Positions 20,495 to 31,898 of a stretch of DNA of 64,000 bases are shown here, in pieces; within the stretch, counting starts at the first letter, position 1; the number at the start of each line of letters is the position of its first letter. Location: assembly GCF_905475345.1 (NCBI RefSeq), contig NC_066601.1:902001-966000 (forward strand), read 5' to 3'. This DNA comes from Vespula vulgaris (lineage: Eukaryota > Arthropoda > Insecta > Hymenoptera > Vespidae). The position numbers and the translations under genes were made by a program. Below the pieces are notes generated by a model, which was not told the DNA's origin, searched no databases, and was given only the letters and a program-made list of their open reading frames with translations.

Positions 20495-21165
20495 CAGAGC
20501 ATCATGAAAGAAAAGAATATGACGGGGAGGGTCTACGAGGCAAAAAAAAAAAAGAGAAAAAAGAAGAAAGAGAAAGAGATGAAAAAGGATTGGAAATTCC
20601 CACGAGAGTAACTAATTAAAATTAGCCTCCGGTTCGTTGCACGGAACGGTTCTTACGCATTTCACTCGTCGATTCACGTTTCAGAAACGTGCCAGTCGAT
20701 GAGTCGAATAACTTTGAGAAAACCAACTAAACTCTTTCGATTCTGGATAAATCGTATTACTCTTTAGAAAATACATAGACACATAGATGCGTACGTATAC
20801 ATGGATACACACTTTTTTCGACTACTTGAAACTTTTATTCGATATTCGACGATTACTTTACTATGCTGGAGAAAGGGAGAAATTTAACTTTTCGTAATTA
20901 GTTCTTTTCTCTCTTTCTCTCTCTCTCTCTCTTTCTTTCTGTCTGTATCTTTCTCTCCGTTTTCTCTTTGTTCTTCTTTTTCTATCTTTCTTATCGAATT
21001 AATTCATTTTTTTACTCATCGAACTTTTCGTTTCGTGAAACGAGGAAACGAATACGAATCGATATAACGACATCGAAACAGCTACGAAAAGAAAAATAAA
21101 ACGCGAGCTCTCTTTTTCGTATGAGAAAGAAGAATAAAGAGAGAATGAGAAAGAGAGAGAGAGAG
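20494..21165. other. Mixed spacer
   Basis: A-rich to about 20590, a CpG-bearing unique stretch at 20600-20760, then CT-rich and AT-rich sequence. No gene is visible. Confidence 0.55.
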
Positions 21166-21179
21166 GGAGAGAGGTTTTT

Positions 21180-21267
21180 TGGGGTCTGAAAGACGAACGA
21201 TCGAAAGAAAAAATGGCGCGTAAATTCTCGTCGACGAACGCGAAAGATTCGCGATAGGCTTTTAACG
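21180..21267 (+). other. Candidate 5' exon ending at a perfect donor
   Basis: CpG-rich sequence contains a 14-codon ATG frame (from 21213) that stops before a perfect GTAAGT donor (21268-21273, exon end TTTTAACG). It could be the 3' part of a non-coding or leader exon. No promoter motif is evident because a GA tract lies directly upstream. Confidence 0.2.
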
Positions 21268-21286
21268 GTAAGTATTATCCCACTTT

Positions 21287-21341
<55 letters not shown>

Positions 21342-21390
21342 TCTTTTACTTCTCCTTCTCTTCCTCCTACACCTCCTTATCTTTTACCAG
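21268..21390 (+). other. Possible 123-bp intron dominated by CT repeat
   Basis: The interval starts GTAAGTATT and ends CCTTATCTTTTACCAG. Almost everything between is pyrimidine, mostly (CT)n at 21292-21333. This is the second place in the window where a good donor, a CT microsatellite and a good acceptor fall within intron-like distance. Confidence 0.22.
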
Positions 21391-21769
21391 AAGCATCTCG
21401 CTCGCACGGTCGTGAAAACGGTATCGTAAATTATGTGCACCTTTTATTCCTCTTCTTCTTCTCTTTCTTCTTCTTCTTCTTCTTCTCCTTCTTCTTCTTC
21501 ATCTGCAATGAACGAAGGAGCCAAAGAAGAAGAAGAATCTTTTGAATGGGCAAAGACGACTGCGTAATGAAGAAAAAAGAAAAGGAGATGAGTGAAAGAC
21601 AGAGATAGACACTGAGAGAGAACGAGAGAGAGAGAGAGAGAGAATAACGTAAGCTCTCTTACGATGTCCTCTCTCTCTCTCTCTCTTTTTTTTTCCTTCT
21701 CTCTTTCTCTATCATTCTCTCTATATACCTTTCCTCAACTGTAGCTAAATATAACCGAAGAAATCCAAT

Positions 21770-21990
21770 TTCTCAAGTTATGCGCGATTTCCATCGTAGA
21801 ATTCCATGGACCCGCGCTAATTACGACGAGAGAGCTCAATGTGTCTCGTCGGGAGCACCCGTCCGCCCTTTTCGGGTCAGCTTAATATTTATGCCTTGGC
21901 ATTAACGGTAGAGCACCTTTGAAAAATCTCGCGCGAGCGAACGCGTTCCTCGCGAGTCTTTTCTCTCGAAGAGGTTGAAGGAATTCGAAA
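21770..21990. promoter_or_regulatory. Non-repetitive GC-elevated patch, possible conserved element
   Basis: Contains GCTAATTACG (homeodomain-type core), GGGAGCACCCGTCCGCCC and GCGCGAGCGAACGCG. It is free of microsatellites although both sides are CT-rich or TA-rich. No ORF of note crosses it except a 73-codon frame starting at the end. An enhancer is a reasonable guess. Confidence 0.25.
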
Positions 21991-22105
21991 CGATATGCCG
22001 TTGAGAGATGCTTTCTTCCACGCTCGTTTCCTCTTTCGAACATCTTCTATCTATAAATTATATATTTATTTATATATATATACATATATATATATATATG
22101 TATAT

Positions 22106-22540
22106 ATACAGAGTGTTCAGAAAGGGACCAAACTTATACAACTTGTATTATCGAGATCATATAAATGCACAAAATTCGATATTCGTATAAACTTTTTTAT
22201 ATGTTTAAAATACTAAACTTTCAAATAAAAATTGATTCATTGATCAATCCGTCAAAATGTGATGGATTATATATATTTTTTTGTACTGTCTTTAATCATT
22301 GATTTTAATGTTAATTCAAAGTTATGTCTTATTATTGAATTTTTTAAATGTTTCAAACTGTTCCAAATAAAGAGATTCATCGATGAAAATTTTACTAATA
22401 TTTTTGAATGTGTTAACAATAGAACTATCGAATTTATCGAAATATAATGAATTATAGATATCAAATAATATTTTTGTTTTGTCTTTAATTAAATCTTATT
22501 TTTTAATAACTTTAATATTATAATTTTATAAACTTTAATA
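22106..22540. repeat. Two-copy diverged duplication beginning with a transposon-like end
   Basis: CAGAGTGTTCAGAAAGGGAC (22110-22129) resembles insect DNA-transposon termini. Downstream, TATGTTTAAAATACTAAACT with GATTCATTGATCAAT and CTGTCTTTAATCATTGAT are matched about 145-190 bp later by AATGTTTCAAACTGTTCC, GATTCATCGATGAAA and TTGTCTTTAATTAAATC. This suggests either a small tandem duplication or a decayed element. Two short frames here on opposite strands are AT-rich noise. Confidence 0.35.
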
Positions 22541-24030
22541 TTGATTTAATCTAAGCCTTGCTTCTTTTTTCCTTTTTCCTTTATTTATTATCGTAAAACG
22601 AAATTAATTTAAAATATAACATAAACCGTGTTTCGAGTTGCTAGAAATGAAAACGTTCAAACGATCGATGTCTTCTATATTTCAAAACGAAAAAGAAAAA
22701 TTACATTTTATAATCACCGAAAAAATCACTCTGTTAGATATTAACAATTAATCGAAAGTTGCGTTTCTTCATTTATTATTCGAACATTAAACTAACTAAA
22801 AAATATATATAAAATTCTTCTTCAAATACTTATCAAATCGATATAAACGATCGACAAAAAAAAAAAAACGATGAAAGAATCAATTATCACGACGACAAAG
22901 TATACACATATTTAACTCATACGTCATCATTTCCTTTATCAACCATCCCTCTTACGAAATAACAAATCAGTTGGATTTAGCTAACTTACTGAAATAGAAT
23001 CGCCGCAATAAATATTAAATTCATTCGGGGATAAGGGATGTAACGTTGTCTTCGAGGCTAAAAATTTAAAAGGATTCAAGTGGAGTGGTTTTTCTCAAGC
23101 GAGCTAGTGGAAAGGATGTAAGTACCACCTGCGTACAAAGTTATCACCTTGCTCAAGACAGAAGTCGTTTCAAAGTCTCCCCACTCTTCGTCTCCTCTTT
23201 CTCCTCATCCACATCTACCCCCTCTACACCCTCTACCCCCTCTCTACACCCATCCCTTTTATTCTCGTCGAGACGAACGCCGTTCTCTTACCACGAGGAT
23301 TACTCGGATCGAACGAATCTCTTTCTCGTAATCCTGAAGCCGTTTCCGCGTCGGAGAACGATGAGAGGGATGGTAGAGGAGGAGGAGGAGGAGGGAGGGG
23401 GTTGAGAGGGCTCACGCTTAAAAGAAAATCCAAGCAGACGACGAAGGAAATGGCGGATAAAACGAGTAGATTTCTGTTTTTTTTTCTTTTTTTTTTGTTT
23501 CCTTTTTTGTCTCTTCTTATTTGTTTCTTTTTCGTTTTTCGATCGATCAGGGTTACTCAAGGGTTAATTATCCGATGTAATGTAAATTAATATTGGTATT
23601 TAATTTTATTCATTCGAACTGAAAGGGTTTGCTAGGAAAGATTGTATTTCATTGTAACTAGTGTGATTAGAAGATGAGGAAAAAGAAAAAAATTGAAACC
23701 GTAGATCGGTGATTGATTTGAAACAAAGATTTCGTATATATTTAAATTTATTGCTTGCTATAAGTTACTCTACGTTGTATTTATTATTATTCGTTCTATG
23801 ATGCATTTCTAAACTAATTATCATGGAGATACAGTTTTATCATAAGTTATATTCTAAACTTCACGTTACGTATACATACATACATACATATATTTTTTTA
23901 TATAATAGAAAATAAAATTGAAGAGAATCATTGATTCATCATACGTTTCTCGAGACGATAGAATATTATATGAACGAAATTTCTCTTTATTTGTAAACAG
24001 ATCTGAAATCATACGTCGCGAAGTCTTATC
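22541..24030. other. Spacer with a C-rich minisatellite
   Basis: AT-rich to about 23060. Then comes a unique patch with GTAAGT at 23118. At 23205-23256 about four to five CCCTCTACACC units follow. G-rich GAGGAGGAGG sequence lies at 23370-23400. The remainder is T-rich and AT-rich. No gene is visible. Confidence 0.55.
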
Positions 24031-24206
24031 ACCTGGCAATGAGAAAACTAAATGTTATTATATTATTCTGTGAAACAGTCAAATACTCACGCTCGTACGT
24101 TCGTATTATTCGTATTTACGCGTTCAGTCACGACAAAGCACGGAAACGCGTCATACAAAACTCGTTGGTTATTCGTAGCGTTTTGCAGCAGGTAATGTAC
24201 ATATGT

Positions 24207-24214
<8 letters not shown>

Positions 24215-24251
<37 letters not shown>
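24215..24251. repeat. (TA)n microsatellite
   Basis: About 37 bases of TA. Confidence 0.97.
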
Positions 24252-24253
<2 letters not shown>

Positions 24254-24279
24254 CGTAGCACCATCGTGTCATGGGATAA

Positions 24280-24516
24280 GCTCGATTATACTTTAGGAAC
24301 GTGGATTTTATTATTAGCCTTACCGGTCCGAATACGTCCGCGGAAGGGATGATAGCGATAAATTTCAAGAGTGAGCGACGCCCGAAATGGTCCGCTGTGA
24401 AAATGCAAAAAAGGGCTTTAGAAGGCGTAGTAGTCTCTCCGCTATCGCAGAAGCTATTAAAAAAGTTGTGTCGTTCTCTCGCTCGTAAAATGCACGCAGA
24501 GCCTAATCCAGAGTAA
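24280..24516 (+). CDS. Weak coding-exon candidate, unknown product
   Basis: After an acceptor-like TTATACTTTAG (ending 24296) a frame stays open for about 73 codons to a TAA at 24514-24516. The translation is not low-complexity: it begins near DFIISLTGPNTSAEG and ends Lys/Arg-rich with ARKMHAEPNPE. I recognise no domain. Open length alone is within chance expectation for a window this size, and no conserved motif supports it. If real it would be a terminal exon. Confidence 0.1.
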   Translation, partial: ARLYFRNVDFIISLTGPNTSAEGMIAINFKSERRPKWSAVKMQKRALEGVVVSPLSQKLLKKLCRSLARKMHAEPNPE

Positions 24517-25915
24517 TTTAAAGATGGCGAGGAGAGAGGAGAAATGAAAAAAAAAAGAAAAGAAAAAAAGAAAGAAAAAAGAAAAAAAGAATCAGAGAGA
24601 AAGAGAGAGAGAGAGAAAAGAAATAAGGAGGAGGGTTGCCTATGTAGCTTGACACTACTACTATAAAGGGAGGGGAGCTTGCAGAAGCTACTGCTAATTC
24701 GGCGCCCTTATGCGAGAAAGGGTTATTTCCCATCGAAAAGGAAGACGTTCTGGTGACGTCATTTCGTTCGTTTATAATCCTTAAATAATTTTAAAGGATT
24801 CGATATAAATATATTTTATACATTTTTTTTTGTTTTAATTTATAAAATATAAATTTTTAATTAAATTTTTAGTATTATAATATTATTTATTGTTATATAT
24901 ATATATGTTTATTATTATTGTATTTATAATATATTATTATAATTGCATTCATAATGTGGTATTATTTATATCGTGGTAATATTTAGTGTATATAAATTTT
25001 AGTAAAATAGACTGTGATATTTTTCATCAGTTATGTAATATTTTTTCGTAAACTAACTTTCTTTTTCTCTCTTTTTTTTTTGTTGCTTTCTTTTCCTTTT
25101 TGTTTTTTTTTTTTTTTTTTTTAGATGAAAAATTCATCAGAACACGTCGTATTTTTTCTTTTCTTTTTTTTCTTTTTTTACAACAGACCTTAATCCTGTT
25201 ACAAAGTATATCCTCAGTCTTCGAAACGTTGTTACAAAAGTTGTAAAAATGTTTTAAATATAATCATTTAATACCTTTCTTCCTAACTCCTTGTATATAA
25301 AAGATAAAATGCAATAAATCTTCATAACTGTCATATTAAACTTTTCCCTAATTACGCTAAATACTATACTTTTAATCTTTCAAAAATGCCCGAAGAAAAA
25401 GAAAAGAAAAGAGAAAAACAAAAAGTCAAAAAGAAGAATAATAAAAAAATAACAAAAAAAGAAAAAAAAAGTAAGAAAATATAATCACAGAAACACTTTA
25501 TAAATAAATAAATAAATAAATAAAAAGAAAAGAAGAGGGGGAAGAAGGAAATTATAATTACAATTATAATGATAATTATAAATAAAATATTTGTCAAGGA
25601 TGATCTCTCTGGAAGGAATTCAACGTATTAATCGAATATACTTTTAAAAATAAAGAATCAAGGTAAATCTAATATATCGCGTGTAAGAAAAATCGAAGAC
25701 GAAAAGGGACAGCTGTTCGTAAGTTTCAAAGCTCATTCCTCTTTTCGTATGCACGCAGGTGCTTCCTTAACGAAAGCCGGTTGGCTCGTTGAGCGATTAC
25801 GGGTACGAAAAAGACATAGAAATTCGAGGCGTGAGACTGTTACGATAAATCGGGAGAGAAAGAGAGAGAGAGAGAGAAAAAGAGAGAAAGAGAGAGACAG
25901 TAAAGTGATATTAAT
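24517..25915. other. AT-rich spacer with homopolymers
   Basis: A/G-rich tract at 24540-24625, poly-T at about 25105-25124, an A-rich stretch at about 25385-25480 and AAAT repeats at 25501-25522. An acceptor-like run ends in CAACAG near 25186. No gene is visible. Confidence 0.6.
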
Positions 25916-25919
25916 GAAG

Positions 25920-26112
25920 AATAGTTAATTAGGGAGTGCCAACTGGCGGCTAAGGATTACCACCCTAGATCCACCGCGAAGCCCTTAGGGATATATTTAT
26001 GTAATTGTCAAGTGGAGCCTGAGTGGATATTAATGGTGCCACTCCCATAGCCCTCAGTACCGATGCGCGACCCGTCCATTATTATTATCTTCTTATTAGT
26101 GACACTATATCG
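25920..26112. promoter_or_regulatory. Non-repetitive patch with homeodomain- and NK2-type words
   Basis: About 190 bases free of microsatellites, bounded by GA repeats on the left and CT repeats on the right. It contains GTTAATTAG, GGATTAC (Bicoid-type core), TTGTCAAGTGGAG (the NK2-class TCAAGTG site) and ATATTAATGG. Homeodomain words are common in AT-rich DNA, so the call rests on their clustering and the isolation of the patch. Confidence 0.25.
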
Positions 26113-26113
26113 G

Positions 26114-26115
<2 letters not shown>

Positions 26116-26171
<56 letters not shown>

Positions 26172-26200
26172 CTTCTCTTTCTCTCTTTCTCTTTCTATCT
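26116..26200. repeat. (CT)n tract
   Basis: CT run with TTTC interruptions. Confidence 0.95.
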
Positions 26201-27577
26201 ATCTTTCCCTAGGTGGTTCTATCATTTCATCACGATTTTTTATTACATATCGTCGTTTTGTGAATGATAAGAGAAAAAAGATAAAGATAGATATATGTAG
26301 ATAGAGAGATAAAGAAAGAGAAAGAGAGAGAGAGAGAGCAGTGAATAGGTTTTTTTATTATTATACTTTCTTTTTTTTTCTTTTTTTTCTGTTCGTTTTT
26401 TATTTCCCTAGTCAGCCCTCTTTCCTGTAAGTGATATGATTTAAATATGATTTTCCATAGATCATTTTGCATCATTTATCTTATACGACGAAGATTTACG
26501 AAACACCTTTTTTTCTTTTTTCTTTTTTCTTTTTTCTTTTTCTTTTTTTTTCCTTCTTCTTTCTCTTTTCTTTCTCGTACGAGCGCCTGTTCAATGTGAT
26601 TCCCCTCTTTGAATTCTTATGGATTTTGAGATGGGCACGTTATCGTGATATCTATGTATGTAGTTTATATATGTATATGTTTAGAGTGTATCCAACCCTC
26701 GTAATCGACGCTCGACTATTTCAGCTGCGATATCGATAACTCTTCCGACATCTTTCTTAGACAGCTCGAAGAGTATAACATCGTTTGTCTAGTCAATGTC
26801 ATTTTGTTACTACACTATAGAACTGGTTACCACTTCCTGAACGTAGTGTCATTAATTATAGAATGTCTCTAACGATGTATTTGAATATTTTTAACATCGA
26901 GAATCAACTTGGGTGGTATATGGAATCGAAATAGGGAGAAGGGAAGAAAGAGAGAGAGAAAGAGAGAAAAAAAACGACTCGTCAGAAATTTTCAACGAGC
27001 AATCGTATATAATTCTAATATATTACGAATATAACTAAATATTTGGAATATAATATGTTGAATTTTTCAATGATCGAACGTTCGCGACATGGTTTTTAAT
27101 TATGGGTTAAATCGTTGCACGACATGTTTAATATTTTTCTATAAAATAAAGATTATTTTTATTACAAGTATTATTATCATCAAATTGTTGTTATTTATAT
27201 TTAATATGCGATTTCGACTTGTCGAAAAAAAAAAACAAGAAAAGAAAAAAATAAACGCACGAAAGAATTTGTATTTTGTTAATAGAAAAATTCCAATGCA
27301 CAAACAAGATATAAAAGAAACAACGTTACGATCGCGTTAATGTTGCTGTTAATTAAGAATAAAATTCACCTCGTCGATAAAATTATTTTCTATTTTTACA
27401 GATGAATAATACCGAATTCAATTAAACGTTATATTATTTTATTATACAACGTCAAACGAAAAGAGATAAATTTATCGTTATTGCCGTACTCGTAAATAAA
27501 ATTATAACAAATAATATCGAAACGAAATTTTCATAGGGGTGGATCATGGATGGAGAGAAAGAAACAGAGAAAGAGAA

Positions 27578-27580
<3 letters not shown>
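26201..27580. other. Spacer, T-rich then mixed
   Basis: T/C-rich stretch at 26500-26575; a unique mixed stretch at 26580-26930 without recognisable features; AT-rich from 27000. An acceptor consensus TTTTCTATTTTTACAG ends at 27401 and is followed by ATGAATAATACC, but the frame stops after seven codons. Confidence 0.5.
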
Positions 27581-27616
<36 letters not shown>

Positions 27617-27827
27617 AGGATGAAATTTCAACTTTTAAAAGCTAATATCGACTGTGTTTCACTTAAAGTCTTTTATTATCGTGTTAGAATTAATTAGAAT
27701 CTAAAAACGAAAAGTGCGAGAAGCTTAACAAGAAAGTGTGAAAGTTTAATCTCTCTTCGATCTTTCTCTTAAACACAAAGAAGAATACTTGGGTACAAGT
27801 ATTCGCAAGAAGAGAGTGAAAGTTATA

Positions 27828-27912
27828 GAGAGAGAGAGAGAAAAAGAGAGATAGAAAGATAGATAGAGAGATAGAGATATAGAAAGAGAAAGAGAGAGAG
27901 AGAGAGAGAAGA
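27828..27912. repeat. GA/GATA compound tract
   Basis: GA repeats with AGATAGATAG and AGATATAG interruptions. Confidence 0.94.
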
Positions 27913-28014
27913 GAAGAGAAACACGATAACTCGTTGAAATATTTATGACGGTAACTGCGAAATCGCTCGTGATAAAGACAAGTCGACTCGGCAATTTACA
28001 GTACAGGAAGGAAG

Positions 28015-28105
28015 GAGGACGAAGAGGAAGGGAAGAGGGTGAAGGTGAAGGTGAAGGTGATGGTATGGTGATGGTGGTGATGGTGGTGGTGGTAGTGGTG
28101 CCTGC
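28015..28105. repeat. GGTGAA to GGTGAT/GGTGGT repeat
   Basis: GGTGAA hexamers pass into GGTGATGGT and GGTGGT units, all G-rich on the plus strand. Confidence 0.9.
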
Positions 28106-28239
28106 TTACGGACAATTAGCCGTCGCAACCGTTCTCTTTCTTCGTATTCGTAACGAATGGGGGTAGTCCACGTGGAATCGTGTCTGAATAGAGACGAACG
28201 TTCGTACGAGTAGATAAGTGTAGGTAGAAGGATATCAAG

Positions 28240-28278
<39 letters not shown>
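28240..28278. repeat. (GA)n microsatellite
   Basis: About 38 bases of GA. Confidence 0.96.
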
Positions 28279-28280
<2 letters not shown>

Positions 28281-28299
28281 TGTAACTTATTGAAGGGAG

Positions 28300-28780
28300 A
28301 ACAGTGCTCGGCCGAGTGTAATGCAGCACGTAACGCGGCTATCTATATTTTAATCAGTCATAATTAAATGAATATTTCATCTGGCGTTCGAATAAGAGTG
28401 AGCGAGAGAGGGAGAGAGAGAGAGAGAGGCAGAGATAGATAGATGGAACGAGGGCAAGACCGTTCTATAGAGTTTTCGGTCATAACAAGCGTCGGTCTCG
28501 AGAAAGGGTTTCATGCAAATTCGTGCCAGATTGGGAACGATGAGGATGGTGGAAGTGAAAGAAGGGGGACAGGGAGGACGATAGAACTTGGACTGAGGGA
28601 TTCGGAAACGACGTAGAGTTAGAGATAGAGGGAGAGAGAAAGAGAGAAAGGGTGTTGTTACGCAGGAGGGATGACTTCGGAGGGAGGAAAGGAAAGAAGA
28701 ACGAAAGTAAAAGCGAGGCGTGTGAAAAGAGCGATGGAGGGTTGTTCCAAGAAGTTCTTCGAATAACGGCCGGCTTACAT
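28300..28780. other. G/A-biased unique stretch
   Basis: Purine-rich on the plus strand, with GGAGGGA and GAGAGG runs and some unique CpG-bearing sequence at about 28440-28600. No gene is visible. Confidence 0.5.
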
Positions 28781-28794
28781 GAAGATAGAAATAT

Positions 28795-28870
28795 ATATAT
28801 ATATTTTTTTGTGTATATATGTATATATATGTATATGTATGTATGTATATATGTATGTATGTATATATTT
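28795..28870. repeat. TATG/TA microsatellite
   Basis: TATA runs and TATGTATG units over about 75 bases. Confidence 0.94.
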
Positions 28871-29595
28871 GAATAAAAGCGTGATTTGTTTATAAATCAG
28901 AATCAGAATCGAGTCCGTGAGAGTGCATATTAAAATGCAACGACCGAAAGGGAGAGGGAGATGGATAGATACGGTACGAGTTAAAATGTAAGAGTAAGAG
29001 AGAGAGAGAGAGAGAGAGAGTGAGGGGGGAGAGAAGTAAAGAAGTTCTATAAGGATGACGAGTAAGCAAAGCGAGATAAGGCAGAAACTCGAAAGATAAG
29101 GATGCTTCGATCGACATCCTTCGAACTTTTCTATTATCGTCCGGCTTTTCAGCATCCTTTTTCTTTTCGAAAGAGGTCCTTGCCAAAAGTCGAAGGATTT
29201 TGCATAAGAGAATTCGCGAGACGAACGTCTGACTCTCGTTTCTATGTTCACTATAAGCGAATATAGATATGCATGTTGTAGATAGTAGGAATTTGTTGTC
29301 GGTTTAACATTATATAAATGAGATGACTTTATACATATTTAACGTACCCCTTTATTCTTCCTATCCGAAAACGAATTCGTTCAGTTTTCTTCGTCGTCTT
29401 CGGTATATAATAATAAAAATAAATAAATACAAAGTAAATGAAAGTGTTAAGCCGCGAGATTCATTCCTTTTATTTGTTTCTTTTCTTTTTTTTTTTTTCT
29501 TTTTCTTCGTCTCAGGAAAAGAATCCTTCGATAGGTGATAAATTCTTATTCAAAAGCAAAGAGAGAGAGAGAAAGAAAGAGATAGAGAGAGAGTC

Positions 29596-29599
<4 letters not shown>

Positions 29600-29645
<46 letters not shown>
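29600..29645. repeat. (GA)n microsatellite
   Basis: About 45 bases of GA. Confidence 0.97.
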
Positions 29646-29648
<3 letters not shown>

Positions 29649-29814
29649 AAGAGGGGGAATGACTAAAGGTGACTGGTTTTGGTAAAAAAAAAAGAGAAAA
29701 AAGATAGAAGGTGGTAGAGAGAAAGAGAAGAAGAAGAAGAAGAAGAAAGAGGAGGAAGAGGGATGGAGTGGGTAGACCGTACATTTTTCAGTTGACTTTC
29801 TAAAAATATGTCAG

Positions 29815-29864
29815 GCCGGTACGCACGTAAAGCGTAAGGTCGCGGGTTCGATCCCCTCCGGCGG
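29815..29864 (+). ncRNA. Compact tRNA-like structure with B-box, possible SINE relic
   Basis: GGTTCGATCCC (29845-29855) fits the RNA polymerase III B-box. Upstream, TACGC and GCGTA (29820-29824 and 29832-29836) form a 5-bp stem closing a 7-base loop ACGTAAA, placed where an anticodon arm would be and followed by AGGTCG. GCCGG (29815-29819) can pair with CCGGC (29858-29862) as a short acceptor-like stem. A D-arm, an A-box and a full 7-bp acceptor stem are missing, and position 33 would be C. It is therefore not a normal tRNA gene; a SINE head, tRNA pseudogene or chance fold remain possible. Confidence 0.35.
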
Positions 29865-30012
29865 AAAACACATCGCTATTTCTAGAATCGGCCGAGCTAA
29901 GGTGGTTAAACGCGTACATAAGCGAATATGTGTGGTGTCTAAGTGTAGTAAGCTGAGGGTACGTTCAACCTCTCGTCTCGGTTCGCCGCTGTTCCACGTG
30001 CGGCACTTTCGA
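29865..30012. other. Unique CpG-rich sequence downstream of the tRNA-like fold
   Basis: Non-repetitive and moderately GC, ending before a GA tract at 30019-30044. If the B-box structure is the head of a SINE, this would be the body, but no poly-A tail or tail repeat is evident except the GA tract. Confidence 0.3.
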
Positions 30013-30119
30013 ATGGAAAGAGAGAGAGAGAGAGAGAGAGAGAGGAAGAATGAGAGAGAAAGAGAGAGAGAAAAAGGAAGGAAAAAAAGAAAATTTTCAT
30101 TCGATCGACGATTTTTTAG

Positions 30120-30469
30120 TTAATTAATTAATTATTTATTTATTTGTTTATTTATTTAGAAGTAAGCGTTAAACGTAAGTAATTCGAATTAAGCGAATAA
30201 AAAGTTTAAAGAGAATACGTGCGAATATAAAATTTATTATCTTCTTTGTCACTCTTTTAAAGAGTGAAAGTTGATTATCAGTTGGTTATCTAGTCGAGAG
30301 AGAAAAACATGGTTTTGTAATTAGTATTGATAAGAAATATTTAATAAGTATACTGTGAGTTCTTAGATACGATAGATTTGTTTACGTTAGATTAGAGTAC
30401 ATCATTGTAAAGGAGTTGTACGCCGCGTGTTGTACACATGTATTTTGTTATCTGCCCTTTTTTCTTGCG

Positions 30470-30501
<32 letters not shown>

Positions 30502-31000
30502 CTGTCTCTATCTGTCTTTCTCGTATCTTCGTTTTGTTCTCTTTCTAAATTAGACTTAGTTAAAAGATGTTAATAAGTTTAGTTATTAGGACGTAACAAT
30601 TATCGAACGAGTAAGTCTTTCGTTTTCGATCTACATCAAATATTTTAACGAAAGTATAAAAGTTTATTTCAAAATATACACCCTCTAATTATATATACAA
30701 CAAACAAACACACACACATACATATATATATGTAATAAAAATTTATATATAAAGAGATTTTCGTTTCGTAATTTAAAATTAAGAAAATTGACTAATTAAA
30801 AAGGATTCATTTCTACAATAAATGAATCACGTCTACGTAAGGAAGCATAATCTACAAATAAAAATTAAATTTCTTTTTTTCATTGAATATTTAAAAATCG
30901 AAACGTGAGAGGAGTATTAAAGTCACAGTATAACGAGTGTATCATATTTTAAGGCGAATAGATGAGATGGGGTGGTTTTTATTAACGCAAACGTCGGCGA
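30120..31000. other. AT-rich spacer
   Basis: Contains TTAT/TTTA repeats at about 30120-30160 and a CT run near 30471-30494. No gene is visible. Confidence 0.6.
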
Positions 31001-31005
31001 AAGAG

Positions 31006-31023
31006 AGAGACAGATAGACAGAC

Positions 31024-31073
<50 letters not shown>

Positions 31074-31170
31074 TAAAAGAGTTAAAGAGACTCGAATAAG
31101 TTAAGGGGTATGAGATAGAAATATAGAGAGAAAGAGAGAGATAGAGAGAGAGAGAGAAAGAGAGAGAGAT
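31006..31170. repeat. GACA/GA compound tract
   Basis: GACAGATAGACAGACAGACA passes into a GA run (31030-31071). A second GA/GATA tract lies at about 31115-31170. Confidence 0.94.
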
Positions 31171-31194
31171 AAAGATAAAGACCGGGCTAACGCT

Positions 31195-31395
31195 AATACC
31201 TTGGCTTTTATGCATGTTTCAACGGATTAGTACTATAATTTTCCCCGCGAGAAGGCGTCGGCTTTCGCGATAATGAGAGAGTACTTCAAGGGTAAGACGA
31301 GTTCCGTGCTAGAATTAGCTGTGAAATTCATTAGAACTTAACGTAATGCTTATCGCTTATTCCACTAACGGTTCGTCGTTTCACGGGTAAAAGGG
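31195..31395. promoter_or_regulatory. Unique patch with homeodomain-type words and a donor
   Basis: GATTAGTACTATAATT, GAATTAGC and ATTCATTAG words lie in non-repetitive sequence, and AAGG|GTAAGA at about 31289 is a fair donor. There is no open frame of interest. It may be regulatory or an untranslated exon. Confidence 0.18.
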
Positions 31396-31737
31396 GGATA
31401 AACGAAGAAGAGAAAGGGGTGGGATTGGGTGGATGGATAAGGGGGAGGTGTGGAAGGGTGGTGTAGAGGGTGGCTGAGAAAAGGGAGAGGATGGAGGACT
31501 GAACGTGAATATTTTAGACGCTTTTCTTCCGAATCTATTTCCGATCATACCCGAATTCACCCGACGTTCTTATTTTATTCATGTTATTTTATCTTATTAT
31601 TCAAATGATTTTGCAGACGTATCTTTAGATACGTATAGATCTGGGTATGCGTGTTTTTGTGTGTGTGTGTGTCTGTCTATCTTAGTATTTTTATAGATCA
31701 TTTTAACATCATAGTACATTTTATATGTTTGTGTGTG

Positions 31738-31847
31738 TGTGTGTGTATAAATATTGTATTATATATATTATTATTATTATTATTATTTATATAATTATTT
31801 TTATATGTATAATACGATTATTATATATATTATATATATAATATATC

Positions 31848-31895
<48 letters not shown>
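31738..31895. repeat. TA-rich microsatellite complex
   Basis: GT, TAT and TTA units lead into a (TA)n run at about 31853-31895, with ATATATAATATAT-type palindromes. Confidence 0.94.

Positions 31896-31898
<3 letters not shown>

Noticed and set aside
24180..24195. GCAGCAG|GTAATG considered as a second ratchet splice site
   Set aside because: There is no pyrimidine tract or branch point upstream.
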